From the NCBI RefSeq assembly GCF_004359215.1, contig NW_027152213.1:1384727-1436299 (forward strand): a stretch of 51,573 nt of DNA, written 5' to 3'. The position numbers were made by a program, and so were the translations under genes. The DNA comes from Bremia lactucae (Eukaryota > Oomycota > Peronosporomycetes > Peronosporales > Peronosporaceae). Every line of letters begins with the position of its first letter. The stretch's first letter is position 1. Of this stretch, positions 31,158 through 42,193 are shown one piece after another. The notes below the pieces were generated by a model that worked only from the letters and a program-made list of their open reading frames with translations, was not told where the DNA came from and made no database searches.

Positions 31158-33543
31158 ATGTCTTCGTATGACGGCGGCACGTTTGTATCGGACTTGCTGC
31201 AAGTAAAGAACCTCTTCGGCAATTATTACCTCAGCGATGTCTTATTTGTCTTTTCGATGGATCCTCAAGGCGCTTTTGCGTCCGATGGAGGCGAGAGCTC
31301 GTCCACTAGAGGCCATCTTATCCCTGCCCATCGTCTCGTGCTTTCGTTTCGCAGCGGTGCTTTTCAAATGGCCTTTTTAAAGGCAAAAAGTAGCCATTTG
31401 CCAAGTCAAGTGCGTTTTCCGCTTAAGATTCACGTGCAAGATACGCCGTACCATGTTTTTTATTCGTTGCTAAAGTTTCTTTACACGAACGAGTTGTATC
31501 TTGAAGAAAGTAGGTCGGAGAGCCTAAAAGAAGATTACCAGCTGCTATTGCGTGCTGCTTATGTATACTTAGTGCCATCTTTAGTGGCCATTTGTGTCCA
31601 GAGGATTGCCGATACTTTTGATGGGACAAGCAACAAAGTAGAAACTACAGACGTCGATGGGACGGCAAATGGCCAGCGGCAAATACAAATGAATACATTG
31701 GAAATTTTAGTCTTTTTAGACACTTTATTGGCAACCAAGAGTGAAAAAACCGACGTGGCTTTGTTGCCTAACAAACAGCATTCAAGTCGTGAAAGTGAGG
31801 ATGTGGGAGCCGATATGCTTTCTCAATGTACAGACTCGATAAATCAATTGCAAGAATTATGCTTCAAGCAGTTGCAACATATGGAGGAAGTTGCTTTTAA
31901 GAATTTATTGCAAAGTGATATTGGACGGCAATCTTCGACCAAGCAATTGTGTGAAATCTTACGATTACGGTCCGAGACGCCACTAATTAAAGCCATTCGA
32001 TATCAATTAGGTCGCGTTGTGCATGAACTCTTGCGTCAAGGAGAACCCTTGGATCGAGTTGGCAAGGATGAGACGGATTTGCCTCTGGTTGTGGCATTAC
32101 AAACTGGCAACAATGCAATCATTCGCCGTCTCTTAATCGATGAAACGGCCCCTTTTTTACTCCTGACGGAAACAATTCCGTTGCTTTTTTTAGCAAGTGC
32201 AAGTGGCTATGTGCAACATTGCCAAATTCTGATTGCGCAAAACCCTGCGGAAGTTAATTACATGTCACAAGTAAATGATGGCGACAAGAACATAATTGCC
32301 GAATTTGGGCATCAACAGACACCTTTGCATATTGCCAGTCGAAAAGGTCATTGCGCCGTAGTGGAATTATTGCTGCAACATCATGCCGCATCAAATTTGC
32401 CGGATGATCATGGCAACACCGCGTTGCATTACGCTGTAAATATTGAAACCGTCAAAGTGTTGCTTGATCGTGCTTTTCGCACAAATGCAAATATTCCAAA
32501 CAAGAGAGGACGCACCCCTTTACACATTGCTGCGGCCCGAGGCCACGTTGATGTTGTTGCCTATTTAATTTGTCATGGTGCTGAGCGCGATCTTGTGGAT
32601 GATCAAGGACAAAACGCGTTTCATCATGCGGCTGCCAATGGCCACACGGCAGTTGCTTTGGTTTTGCTGCAAGAAACGGATTCGAATTCGAGGCAACTTG
32701 CCACTGGCAAAAGTAACGAAATTATTACGGCAACAGATGGTACAGTGGTAGACGAGTTGCGGCAACAAAAGGTGGAACAACATGAGAGTGATAGAGTATT
32801 GGCTATTGAAGACGAGCCACAAACTTCTCGTGTCTTTGATATTAATCAAGAGGATTTAAAAGGCAACACGGCGCTGCATCTGGCTGCAATGTCCCCATAT
32901 GATCGATGTCAACAAATGCTCCAATTTTTGCTTGAGAACAACGCCGATCCAAATCGAACCAACTGGTTTGGCTACACTCCCCTCCATATGTTTTGCTCAC
33001 ACCAACCCGGTCCAGCGTCACTTATTCAAACATTTGTAAGTGGCTTCATTTTCGAAAAAGAATCCACGCCGCAATTTTTTACTTGCATTGTTTTGTGTAA
33101 TGTTGCAGATTACGCATGGTGCAAACATTCACGCACAGAGTGTCGACGGAAGTACCGCGTTGCATCTAGCGGTGGGACGAGGAAGTGAGGATGTTGCCGT
33201 TGCACTTGTGAGTGCTGGTGCGTTTGTGCACTTTTTAGATGCTGCGGGTCGGAGCGTTGTGGACCTTATTGAAACAATAAATCAAGGATCGATGGTCGTG
33301 CCAGTACTGCGGAACCTGTCGCATGCTCCCGAGTCAAATGGCGACGATCAGAGCACTGAGTGTGCATCGTGCCACACAACTTTTCGACTTGCCATGCGCA
33401 AATATTTTTGCCGCCACTGTGGTCGTACCATGTGTCACAATTGTTCTAGCAACAAAATTGCAATCCCCAAGTTTCAAGTGCTTAAACCTGACCGCGTATG
33501 CAACACTTGCTTTGACGTTTTGTCATTTCGGAAGTTGCTGTAA
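31158..33543 (+). CDS. BTB/POZ-ankyrin-FYVE zinc finger protein
   Basis: Two exons, 31,158-33,035 and 33,109-33,543 (intron 73 bp, GTAAG..TTGCAG, phase 0), 770 residues. The ATG starting MSSYDGG was preferred to an earlier one because the BTB domain begins soon after and an initiator-like element lies between them. Domains: BTB/POZ (about residues 20-155, with LSDVLFVF and PAHRLVLSFRSGAF), a helical linker, about seven ankyrin repeats (about 275-690; TPLHIASRKGHCAVVELLL, TPLHIAAARGHVDVVAYLI, TALHLAVGRGSEDVAVAL), and a C-terminal FYVE finger (about 705-765) with CASC, RKYFCRHCGRTMC and RVCNTC. FYVE fingers bind PI3P on endosomes; BTB domains dimerise or recruit Cullin-3. An endosomal adaptor or E3 receptor role is inferred. 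Confidence 0.9.
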
Positions 33544-33643
33544 CGTTGCACCAAGTGGCAACTTTTGAAAACGTTTCATTGGCTTATATATATTTACGAG
33601 TGTTAAGCTGCCATTTCTAAACTCAGCCACGAGCTCTTGGTCC

Positions 33644-35290
33644 ATGGCTACATTACTCGAAGCCCCACAGTCTATACTCGCCCCAGAAGAAACTGTACAA
33701 AAGACAGAGAGTAAAGATGAATTTTTTGTCGTAGTCAATCTTGTTGGTGCGACTTTACACTGCGTTGTGAATCCTCAGTGGCCGATCGAGGCGCTATTCG
33801 GCGTTGCTGCTGAAGCCTATCTTTGTAATTTTCCAAACACAGAAGTCCCCGAATGTAATTTGGTGTATCATTGTAACCTTCAGCAAATATTAGACCCAAA
33901 AGTACCCATTTTCAAATGCTGTGCAAAAGGGGACGAGCTCGACCTGGAGGTATCAGATTCGGGTAAAATGAGTACAAAGGTGAATTTTGATGCAAATCGT
34001 AGCGAGTTTTGCGTAATATTTCATAAATTGCCATTGGGGTTTACTATGAAACGAGGATTGCAGAACAATACTGAAGTGGGTACGGTCTTCCCCAGGAGTG
34101 CAGCTTCACGCTTCTCGCGGCTAGTACCTGGCATAACGATTGTCAACATTGCTGAGACGCCACTTGCAACTTTGGGTCTTCGTCAAGTGCACGAATTGAT
34201 CAAAAGTGCCGTGCTTCCGTTAAGTATACGCTTTCGAGAATTGGAATGTAAACCTACTTTATCGTCGATTGACAAAGAACTACAACTGGAAGAAGCACCA
34301 TTGTTAATACCAGCATTAAATGTTGCTTTATTGTCTCCATCCCAGCATCCAGATCGACGTCGGAAAGGATCTTTTGATCGTCGAAGTGCTGCTCGAAGCA
34401 ATAGTGCAAGTGGCCGAAATCGTCACAGTCGAACAATAAGTGGACGTGGAAAAACAAAAGGAAGTGACTCGAGTTCAACTACTGCGCAAAAAGGAAGCAA
34501 GAAAGACCCGACGCATCATGAAATGAAAGATCTTAGAAAATCACACGATTCATTAAACAATGAAGCGCAAGTAATTGAACAAATCGAACGGTTGAAAGTG
34601 GCGCTGCTTCGTAAACATGAAGAAGCAAAGCAAATTGCAAGGCAATTAGAAACGTGTTCAGAACAATTGCTGGCGTTACGGGGTGGTGTGATTTTAGAGG
34701 AATTTTCGTCGCGTCAACTTAACCAAGAGCCCAGTAGATTGCGTTCCCGTCGGGTCGTGGCAACTTTATCAAGTACAAATGAAACTAAAGTTCGACTCAC
34801 TTCTGAAGTCTTGAAAGCCATGGATCAAAACGTTGGTCTTTCTCGACGACGTGCCTATGCATCTTCGAATACGTCGTCCGTATCGGCGTATTCGGCTCGA
34901 TCCATGCCCGTGGCTCGCTCTACCACGGTCCACACGCGCAGTGCTCGTGCCACGACTCTTGCTGATAATGTATCCGTCTCGTCAAATGCGTCGAATTCGT
35001 CGACTACGTCCGCTCATCAACTCTCCCCGCGCAATACAGCGCTTCGGAATCGAACCAAACGGTACAATTACATGCCACAGAAATACAGTGCCACGACCTC
35101 GAATGCGCTCGACAATACCTCGACGTCCTTGTCCTCGCGTGGCGCCGTGATGTCCCGTGCACGAATAAGTCGCGATTCGTTCATTACCAGAAGCGAAAGT
35201 CCAGGGGTTGGATACTACGATGTGCAAGTAAAAGATCGCGTGAAAGGAGGCGAGATTGGAGACTCGGATCGTTCGTTAGTGTGGACATAA
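33644..35290 (+). CDS. PDZ-domain protein with coiled coil and PG-rich tail
   Basis: Single exon, 548 residues, starting 100 bp after the BTB gene on the same strand. The first 115 residues may form a ubiquitin-like or RA-like fold (FFVVVNLVGATLHCVV) but are not recognised with certainty. Residues about 122-198 are PDZ-like: LPLGFTMKRG (carboxylate-binding loop), VFPRSAASRFSRLVPGITIV and IRFRE. A basic Ser-rich linker, a coiled coil (about 305-350) and a long S/T-rich tail follow. Near the end RSESPGVGYYDV resembles the PG-P motif of SHIPPO/STPGR flagellar proteins. A cytoskeletal or flagellar scaffold role in zoospores is a guess; the PDZ call is fairly secure. Confidence 0.7.
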   Translation: MATLLEAPQSILAPEETVQKTESKDEFFVVVNLVGATLHCVVNPQWPIEALFGVAAEAYLCNFPNTEVPECNLVYHCNLQQILDPKVPIFKCCAKGDELDLEVSDSGKMSTKVNFDANRSEFCVIFHKLPLGFTMKRGLQNNTEVGTVFPRSAASRFSRLVPGITIVNIAETPLATLGLRQVHELIKSAVLPLSIRFRELECKPTLSSIDKELQLEEAPLLIPALNVALLSPSQHPDRRRKGSFDRRSAARSNSASGRNRHSRTISGRGKTKGSDSSSTTAQKGSKKDPTHHEMKDLRKSHDSLNNEAQVIEQIERLKVALLRKHEEAKQIARQLETCSEQLLALRGGVILEEFSSRQLNQEPSRLRSRRVVATLSSTNETKVRLTSEVLKAMDQNVGLSRRRAYASSNTSSVSAYSARSMPVARSTTVHTRSARATTLADNVSVSSNASNSSTTSAHQLSPRNTALRNRTKRYNYMPQKYSATTSNALDNTSTSLSSRGAVMSRARISRDSFITRSESPGVGYYDVQVKDRVKGGEIGDSDRSLVWT

Positions 35291-35572
35291 GGGTGCCATT
35301 CAGGAAGTTTAAGAGCCTGTGTGGCGAATTGTCAACTTATACGAAACGTGGGTACTTTGTGAAAAGAAAAAACTCGTCAGCACAGTGTCTACTTTATTGA
35401 CTAAACGGAATGCCGCATAATTAATCCGGATACGTACGCTTTTTGGCCAATAGAATTTGCGGGGAGGGCTAAAATTAAAGCAAAAGCGCCGCCACAAAAG
35501 TACCCACGACAGTGCTTGACGACATAAATAGTTTTGACTAGGCCCTAACAATGTGTATAGCAACTTGAAACC

Positions 35573-36659
35573 TCAGAACGCACAGACACTTGAAGGCGAA
35601 TCGTCTCGGTTGTACATGGTTTTTGTACGAGGGCCAAAGGTTTTTTCAAAATGTACCCATAGTGCTTGAAAACATGGCAACACTTGGTTTTCATCGTACC
35701 CCGTGAGTACCGTCAATTCGTCTCGCCAGAGTGGCGTAACCCCCAGCGCTTTTCGAGACGCCATGAGAATACTCGCAGCGAGTACCGACGGGCGAAAAAC
35801 TTGGAGCGAGTACTCTTGCAAAGCAAAATCGACAAAAAACTCGGCGTATTTGCAATAGTACCCATGTGCTTCATCCACGATTTTGGATCCTAGCAACCAA
35901 TCGTCGGCAAATAAAACAGTCTGGTTCATGTAATGTTGTAAAAAATGTAATGGCGTGATCATAACCAGTCGCCAGCCGAGTCTGTGGACACACACAAAAT
36001 GAACACTTTAGCAACAGTAGCCATTTTGAAGGGCAAAAGACCATCATTCGCACTTTTGAAAAATTTCGGCTTCCGTGTCACTAATGTCTTCATGCGAATA
36101 CATGCGGTTGCCTAATTCCCAAAAATCGGCCAATGGTGGCAACTCGTCTTCCACACCTTGGAATTTCAATGCCATGCGCAAACAACTAAGTGCCAAGAGC
36201 TGAAAACGATCTTTCCGTGGCAATGGCGTATCCCGTGCTAAGTACGTCTCGAGATAACCTACCGCGGCATGCACGTACTCTTTGCGCATTCGCAAGTGCG
36301 TTTCCCCTACTTCGCCCATCCAATCGACTAAAACGCGGCGGTATTTTAGATATTCATACGGTTTACTAAAATCGGACCGAAGCAATTCTTGCCGCAACAT
36401 GGCGCGGTACACGCTGTCCACGTCCCGGTCCTCTAAGGCCACTACCTAAAGTTGCATTGACAAAAACAAATCGTGTAAGTGACACTTTCTAAGGCGAGAG
36501 GGGGGGGAAGTGGCAACGACCTACATTCTGCTCCTCGTAGGAAAGCTCGGCGGTCCAGGGCGCCTCGGATACGACGAGGCCTACGGACTCTTGCGAGCCT
36601 AGAAGGTCCTCGTCATCCAGTACTTCATCGCACTCGAGGCATTGTGCTTCCCAGTCCAT
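35573..36659 (-). CDS. D-type cyclin with LxCxE motif
   Basis: Three exons read by splice sites: 36,659-36,525, 36,445-36,054 and 35,981-35,573 (introns 79 and 72 bp), 311 residues. Exon 1 begins MDWEAQCLECDEVLDDED; LECDE fits LxCxE, by which D-type cyclins bind retinoblastoma protein. The cyclin box follows in exon 2: YRRVLVDWMGEVGE, VHAAVGYLETYLAR and LALSCLRMALKF. The exon 2/3 join gives EIFQKLGWRL, then TPLHFLQHYM and the second cyclin fold (FVDFALQEYSLQVFRPS). It would activate a CDK at the G1/S transition. An initiator-like TTTCATTCCCC lies at 36,692-36,702, about 35 bp upstream. Not all oomycete cyclins with this box are D-type; the N-terminal motif is the main argument. Confidence 0.85.
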
Positions 36660-36702
36660 GGGAGATGGCTAGTTGCACAACGTACTGGCAAGGGGAATGA
36701 AA

Positions 36703-38833
36703 GTGCAAAGTATCGACAATTTTAGCCACACGGCGCGGATCTCTTGTAGCTTTTACAGTCGGAAAGCGCAAATGTGTTGGACGAGAGCAATGTTTTAAGT
36801 GAGACGAATGGATACAAAACCCCAGTCCTAAAAAATACCCTGTCTTTAACCCCATCTGTTCCTAAATACAAGGCTAAATGCGAGTTCTTTTGGATCGCAA
36901 TGGAGTGGCATATTTAAAAGTTGCGTCGTTAATATTTGCAAACAAAATGGGCAAAAAGACAGTTGATATTTTCGTCTTGCCGATGAAGTTGCCGATCGAG
37001 TGAAACCTGCACATTGCTTTTGCTTGATAGAGGGTGACTTTTCATGAACGGAGACTATGGTTTCAAACAAACAACCCCACGACTTTTGCCAAGAGAGCCC
37101 TAACCCGGATATTGCCAGGATGGGTCAATTTCGGAATTGCAATGAGATCTAGACAATTTGAAGTTTTGCGAGTCATCCAATAACGACAGCATAGTTACGC
37201 CACGTGTGACTCAATGCGCCTCCAATCTGCGTATAAGCAAGCAAGAAAAGGTGGTGAAAAGGTCATTTGTCAAGGTATGCCCTTGAGACTCGCAAATTGA
37301 TCGACAGGAAGGGTCAATACAAAAAGTGCTCAAAATGCACAAGTTTTATAAAATGAGGCAAAAATATGTGACACTTTTCCCCATTCCGAGTTCTTGATTG
37401 GTTAATGGACTTTGGGAGCTCTTCTGGGACGTCCAGACAGCCCATCCTTTCAAAAAGCATTTCGTATTCATTTTTTTCATTGCAGGTCTTCATCGTACCT
37501 TTTGCAAAGTCATTTGATGCAGCTTTGGCCACTAACAAAGCCGAATCCACCAGTTGGCTCAGCATAATGCCGTGCATAACTTTGACTAGCACCCTTTCAA
37601 AGCGCTAGAGCTTCCTGGTTTTGCGCGACGACTAGGTCGTGTATACTTTGATTCCGAGTATCGGCTTAATACACATAACATATCGAAACAAGATTTTTCG
37701 AATTGTTGTTACAAAATTTGGTGTGTTCTCTAAAGTTCGGCATATGGAAATCGTGGGCTTTGTAACTAACATGTTTAAAAGCATTTTCTCTCAATCTTTG
37801 GCTCTCGCCATATAATTCTCACGTGGATCTTGCCATTCAATAGCACAATCCATAAGCCGGATTTGAACGGCAATTTTATTAGCATGTATTGGTTCAAAGG
37901 AGTGCCAACGTTTTTGTGCACAATTATGTGACTCACGCTGCTGCCGTATTCATTCGACTGTTGTGCTTCAAATGATTTCTAACCTTTTAACGTTTCGGGT
38001 ACGAGCCATTGACAAATCCGTCGATCTTACTTAAGTGAATTTTCGGCAGAGCTTCCCACTTATTCCGCAAATTTGGAAGAATGCTTGCACATGGCCGAAT
38101 ATCAGAGGTACTCTCATCGTCGAATTTGCAATTTTACACAAGTGTCCGACGGCCTTGTAATGCGCCACGAAAGGGTCAAGAAACGTGCAAGTGATGACTT
38201 TCGTGCCCTCGGGTCCGTATTGCTTCCGACTGAGGAAAACAAACGTTGTTGAAAACTTGCAAGTATTGCCGGTGAAATTGCAATTTTAGAAAATGTGCAC
38301 GATAACCTACCCTCGCAGCAATTGGTCAAAATTGGTGCAAGAAACAAATAGATTTTCGCTAAAAAGAACGAGTCACCACTAGTGGACACAGAAGTTGTCA
38401 ATAGTGTCCCTGTATCCTCTTCGTACCCATTAGAGGACCAAGACATGAATCAAGAAACACATTCCGTGAATACGGTCAAAACCTAAAGGAGCGTTCCCTC
38501 CCTCCAATTAACGACGATTAATTCTTAAGAAAACGCAGCTACCAAAGCGTCGACCTGCTTCCAACAGAAGCACGACCACGGGATATAAGACGAATATTAT
38601 TTTTTTTTGAAGCAATCCAAATCCTTAAGCAGCAACTTGTACACTCTATGAAGACGGCACACAGAATTGCAGGAGCAAGTCGATATCACGATACAAGACG
38701 AAAGCAACAACATTGATCGTACAAGAACACAAAAACATTCGATTCAGTTTAAGTACGATTCGCATTGAAATTTAAGCCATTGGACGATGGTATCGTTCTC
38801 GATAACTTGCTATTTGATTCCGTTACATGACAA
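36703..38833. other. 2.1 kb without an intact gene
   Basis: Contains only decayed coding scraps. One at 38,040-38,485 (plus) is listed separately; another minus-strand frame at 37,592-37,314 has no recognised motif. This is the largest gap in the gene-dense half. Confidence 0.5.
38040..38485 (+). pseudogene. Decayed coding remnant, family unknown
   Basis: One plus-strand frame stays coding-like for nearly 450 bp with only two stops (near 38,250 and 38,350): ELPTYSANLEECLHMAEYQR, RICNFTQVSDGLVMRHERV, ILENVHDNLPSQQLV, DTEVVNSVPVSSSYPLEDQD. Composition (helical, then acidic) resembles coiled-coil or cytoskeletal proteins, but no domain can be named. It could also be an exon of a gene whose introns I failed to resolve. 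Confidence 0.3.
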
Positions 38834-39263
38834 TTAATAGTCCTCGTCGTCACCACCAAACATGTTCATGGTTCCGCCCATGTCAACTTCTTCCTCTTCT
38901 TCGACCACAGTTTCCTTTTTCGTGGGCGGTGCATCGCCAGGAGCACCACCAGTAGTAGAAGGAGCAGCTCCTAGAGTAGAGAAAATCAAATCAGATTGGC
39001 GTTTTTTTCAAGAAATGGATATATCATAAATTAGAAATCGTACCAGCAGAAGGCCCAACGAGGAATTTTTCAATGTCAAGGCCACGACTGAGTAGATCAG
39101 CAAAAAGCGGGGCCACGTACGCTGCTACGTCGTTGCCCGAAGCTTTAAACGTTTCGTTTAATGCGTCGGCGGTGATTTCGACACCAGCGTCATAGAGTGC
39201 GAGGACTGCCAGCGAGGCGGCATATTCGTCACGTTCGGTCTTTTTGAGATTCGCGAACGACAT
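38834..39263 (-). CDS. RPLP1: 60S acidic ribosomal protein P1
   Basis: Two exons, 39,263-39,044 and 38,970-38,834 (intron 73 bp), 118 residues. P1 pairs with P2 and forms, with P0, the stalk that recruits translation GTPases. The N-terminal helical dimerisation domain is typical: YAASLAVLALYDAGVEITADAL, NETFKASGNDVAAYVAPLFADLL (short motifs ASLAVLALYD and VAAYVAPLFA), LDIEKFLVGPSAG. Then an A/P/G hinge (GAAPSTTGGAPGDAPP) and an acidic run (VVEEEEEVDMGG). The tail ends GGDDEDY rather than the near-universal SDDDMGFGLFD. The join at GPSAG|AAPS is in phase and the reading frame is clear, so the tail is real in this sequence. Confidence 0.92.
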
Positions 39264-39614
39264 AATGCGTCAAGAAGGGATCAACTGAATCGGTTTAAGC
39301 TCGAGAGCAGAAGGCAGTTTGGACATAGGAGCAAAGGAATTGGCTTGATTGACTGGTTCATAGGACGACGGAATTTCAGCCAGTAAGAACGGAGACACAA
39401 CTAATGTACAAAACTCGAGTCGTGTTTGCTTGATGACATAATCGTACCTAATTTTTATTTTAAATAAGCATATTTCGTCGAAATTTCGGTATCATTTCTT
39501 AAAAGTGATAGAAATATTAATTGATGCTCTCACTAGTACTCGCGTTTAATAAATTTTGCCTATAAATTTAGTTTAAGGGAATGAATAACCTAGATACGAG
39601 CTTAATGAAGCATC

Positions 39615-40301
39615 TTACTCATCGTCGCTGTCGTCCTCAGCCTCTTCATCAAATTGGCCCTTGCGACGATTCCGATTAACATGCATCATCGCAAAACGGT
39701 CTTCCGCCATCATCATTCCATTGGACAATACAGGCTCCTTCACCTCTTCTTCTGGTGCCTTGTTGTCTTCATCCAATTCCAGCTGGGAATCCGCTAATCC
39801 GACACTCACGTCGTCAAATGCTACAGGCCTTCAATACCACAATTGCCCATACTAAAAAAACGTACAATCAGACATGAATCGTACAAAATTTTACCATAAT
39901 TCTTTGCGTTTAAGGTTTTGAATCTGGTCCTTGTACAAAATGTGCTCCACAATGGACGTGACGGCGCCTTTTTTGCCCGTAGCGGTCGTAGCCTCCCCGC
40001 CATCGCCTTCACCTACGATCAAAAAGTCGCCTCGCTTGACCCATATCAGCTTGCGAAATTTGGTCGGCAGCATCGTCACCGACTCCACGCCCACCGCGTC
40101 TACAACCTGCCATCAAACCGTCAGCACCCCAACATAAACTCCACTCTCGCGCACGTATTAATTAGCTACCTCAAACAAGTTGGTGCCTCGCATTCCAGTC
40201 ACGCGCACAATAATCTGATTTTCCTGCGGCTCAGGGTCGCCATAGAGCACGCGCTTGGTCACGCCCTTGCGGTACGCGCTCTTCCGTCCGCTCCCCGACA
40301 T
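39615..40301 (-). CDS. EIF1AD: EIF1AD-like S1-domain RNA-binding protein
   Basis: Three exons, 40,301-40,170, 40,106-39,895 and 39,828-39,615 (introns 63 and 66 bp), 185 residues. EIF1AD is an eIF1A-related nuclear/cytoplasmic protein implicated in late 40S maturation. Exon 1 has KGVTKRVLYGDPEPQENQ and IVRVTGMRGTNLFE, the first OB-fold strands. Exon 2 has SVTMLPTKFRKLIWVKRGDF, with the diagnostic MPTKFRK-type and WxKRGDFLIV stretches. Joining exon 2 to 3 restores KELWPVAFDD, matching the WPxxF of the family. The C-terminus is acidic (DEEAEDDSDDE). Divergent from the RS-rich gene, with 119 bp between start codons. Confidence 0.9.
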
Positions 40302-40420
40302 GAACCGTTATTTAATTTAGTCTTTCATAATGCTATTTTAGTCCTTTGTGGTTTTAATTAAAAAACAAAAAGATTGACATAATTATCACGTTGGCACAAG
40401 TGCTCTTGTTTCAAAGAGCA

Positions 40421-41092
40421 ATGGCTGGACGAGGACGCGGGCGTGCCAATACGCTGCCGGCATGGATGACCAAGCAAGGCCAGACCGAGCCGCCAGCGCC
40501 TTCTCCAGCGTCACATCCCTCGCCGTCCGTAGCAGTGCCGCCACAGCGCAGCGGGCAGTTCGATGACGCGCCCGAGCCAAATATAGCTCCACGCCACGAC
40601 GTAGGTGCGGCATTGAGTGAAAACAAGCAGCGATCGCGCTCTCGGAATCGCGAAATTGAGCGTTTTAGCGGTCCTGGGTTTATAAAGGACCGGAATCGCT
40701 CTCGTTCGCGGGACCGTGGTGGCTATGGCCACTCGAACGACGTCCGAAACTCTGTCCGACCGCAAGAACGATTTCACTCTGGCTCTCGGGATCGAGGCAA
40801 CGCCCAATTACGGGGTCCTACCAAAGATGCAGATCGTCGTTACGACGATAGCAATCGACGCGGACCGCCTCGTAATCGTTCGCGTTCTCGCGATCGTCGA
40901 GACTACCGTGCCGACCAATACCGGCGTAGCGGCACCGACCGCAACGAAGATCGAGGCTATGGCCCTCGTCGCCACGAAGGACGGCCTAAACACAGAGACG
41001 AGGAAGCAATGGAGCGGGGATATCGACGTTCTGGACCGAATGGACACGACGATCGCACATCCCGCCGATACACGTCGGACTACCAGCCGTAG
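40421..41092 (+). CDS. RS/RD-rich protein with U2AF-like N-terminus
   Basis: 223 residues, single exon. Translation from ATG 40,421 gives MAGRGRGRANTLPAWMTKQ, closely like the start of the U2AF large subunit gene 3 kb away (MAGRGRELTLPAWMKKTQ); a second match follows (SGQFDDAPEP versus SSQFANAPEP). The rest is low-complexity with many RS, RD, SRDR repeats (RNRSRSRDR occurs repeatedly), typical of splicing-related proteins, and no RRM. A role in splicing is inferred from composition and the shared N-terminus. Downstream to 41,400 I see no continuing exon with RRM. Confidence 0.75.
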   Translation: MAGRGRGRANTLPAWMTKQGQTEPPAPSPASHPSPSVAVPPQRSGQFDDAPEPNIAPRHDVGAALSENKQRSRSRNREIERFSGPGFIKDRNRSRSRDRGGYGHSNDVRNSVRPQERFHSGSRDRGNAQLRGPTKDADRRYDDSNRRGPPRNRSRSRDRRDYRADQYRRSGTDRNEDRGYGPRRHEGRPKHRDEEAMERGYRRSGPNGHDDRTSRRYTSDYQP

Positions 41093-42193
41093 AGAGATTA
41101 GCAATCTCTATTTTTGGTTACGATTTTATGCATACATGGATTTTGTAATGGTGGATGTGAAAAAAAAACACGTGAAAAAGTAGCGATTCCGGTTCTTTTA
41201 TTGATGCAATTAGTAATTTGATTGATATATGTATATATAGTAAGTTTTCTTTTCTTGCAAAGACAATTGGGTGAGCTAGAACATTTGGGCTTGTCTTCAT
41301 GTTTTAATCTTATTTTTATTACCAGCCTCTAATAAGGTAGTGACCTAGAATGAGTCCTTTGCTTTAAAAATATATCAACTCGTATCAAACATGAATTTTA
41401 AGACCCTTACAAAGCCGTCGAGTCATTGTGATACTCGATTCGATATTGATAAACAATATGCAAAAGTGTAGTTAAGATTATCACAACATTTTGCAGAAAA
41501 AATTGTAGCCAATTTTAAATCGACCATGTAACCTTTCATCTCATATAAAAGCTGCTTAACTTAAGGGTGAAAAATGATAAGAGAATAGCAATTCTATTGA
41601 TATAGAAGCCGAAGCTTTCAACGCTCTCGGAAATAGTGAAGGATACTTTAGGCTATCTATCGCACTTACTTCTATCCAAACAGCATTTTCATCAAATTCA
41701 TGCACGACCAAGGCAATATCTGCAATCTCAATTTCCCAAAGCCATTGAATGTAACCACACCGTCGCCAATTCCGACTCTCCCAGCAAATACCTTGCACGC
41801 TTTATCAAGGCAGCCCAAAGATACTTCCAAGATGTGCGTCAAAAATGTCTTCACTTACGTCTTCAACGCGCTAGTGTACCCAAGTGTCCAAGTCTCCGCT
41901 AATGTACCCAAGTGTCCAAGTTTCCCGTCCGTCCACTTGGCTACACCCTCCTTCCCAAGTATTCAAGTCTCTTGTCCGTCCACTTGGCTACCCCCTCCCT
42001 CCCACTAGGCTACCCCCTCCCTCCCACTAATCTTGTCTTGCACAAACTCGCGACGTGAACTTTAATAATAAAAAAAGACACCACGGCATGTATTATCAAA
42101 GTAAAAAATCTATGCAAATGGGTACCTCCTAATCCAACCCGTTTCAACCCATCTTCACGCTCAAATCTTCCAGTTCGTAAAACCTTTCAAAAC
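41093..42193. other. 1.1 kb intergenic, with possible minus-strand scraps
   Basis: Between two convergent genes. Minus-strand frames 41,854-41,672 and 41,798-41,556 overlap and look weakly coding (KTFLTHILEVSLGCLDKACKV; IADIALVVHEFDENAVW) and could be exons of an unrecognised gene split by introns (a GTAAGT donor lies near 41,850). I could not build a model. Confidence 0.3.
41876..42030. repeat. Local tandem repeats (minisatellite-like)
   Basis: Plus strand shows CCAAGTGTCCAAGT twice, GTCCGTCCACTTGGCTAC twice, and GGCTACCCCCTCCCTCCCAC twice in tandem at the end. Irregular units of about 20-45 bp, pyrimidine-rich; position is just downstream of the U2AF gene. Confidence 0.7.

Noticed and set aside
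34833..35150. Arginine-rich plus-strand frame within the PDZ gene
   Set aside because: Alternative frame of a Ser/Thr-rich coding region; no start context or motif.
40716..41183. Long frames on both strands over the RS-rich gene
   Set aside because: Repetitive GC-rich codons keep all frames open; only the frame from 40,421 gives the RS/RD composition and shared N-terminus.
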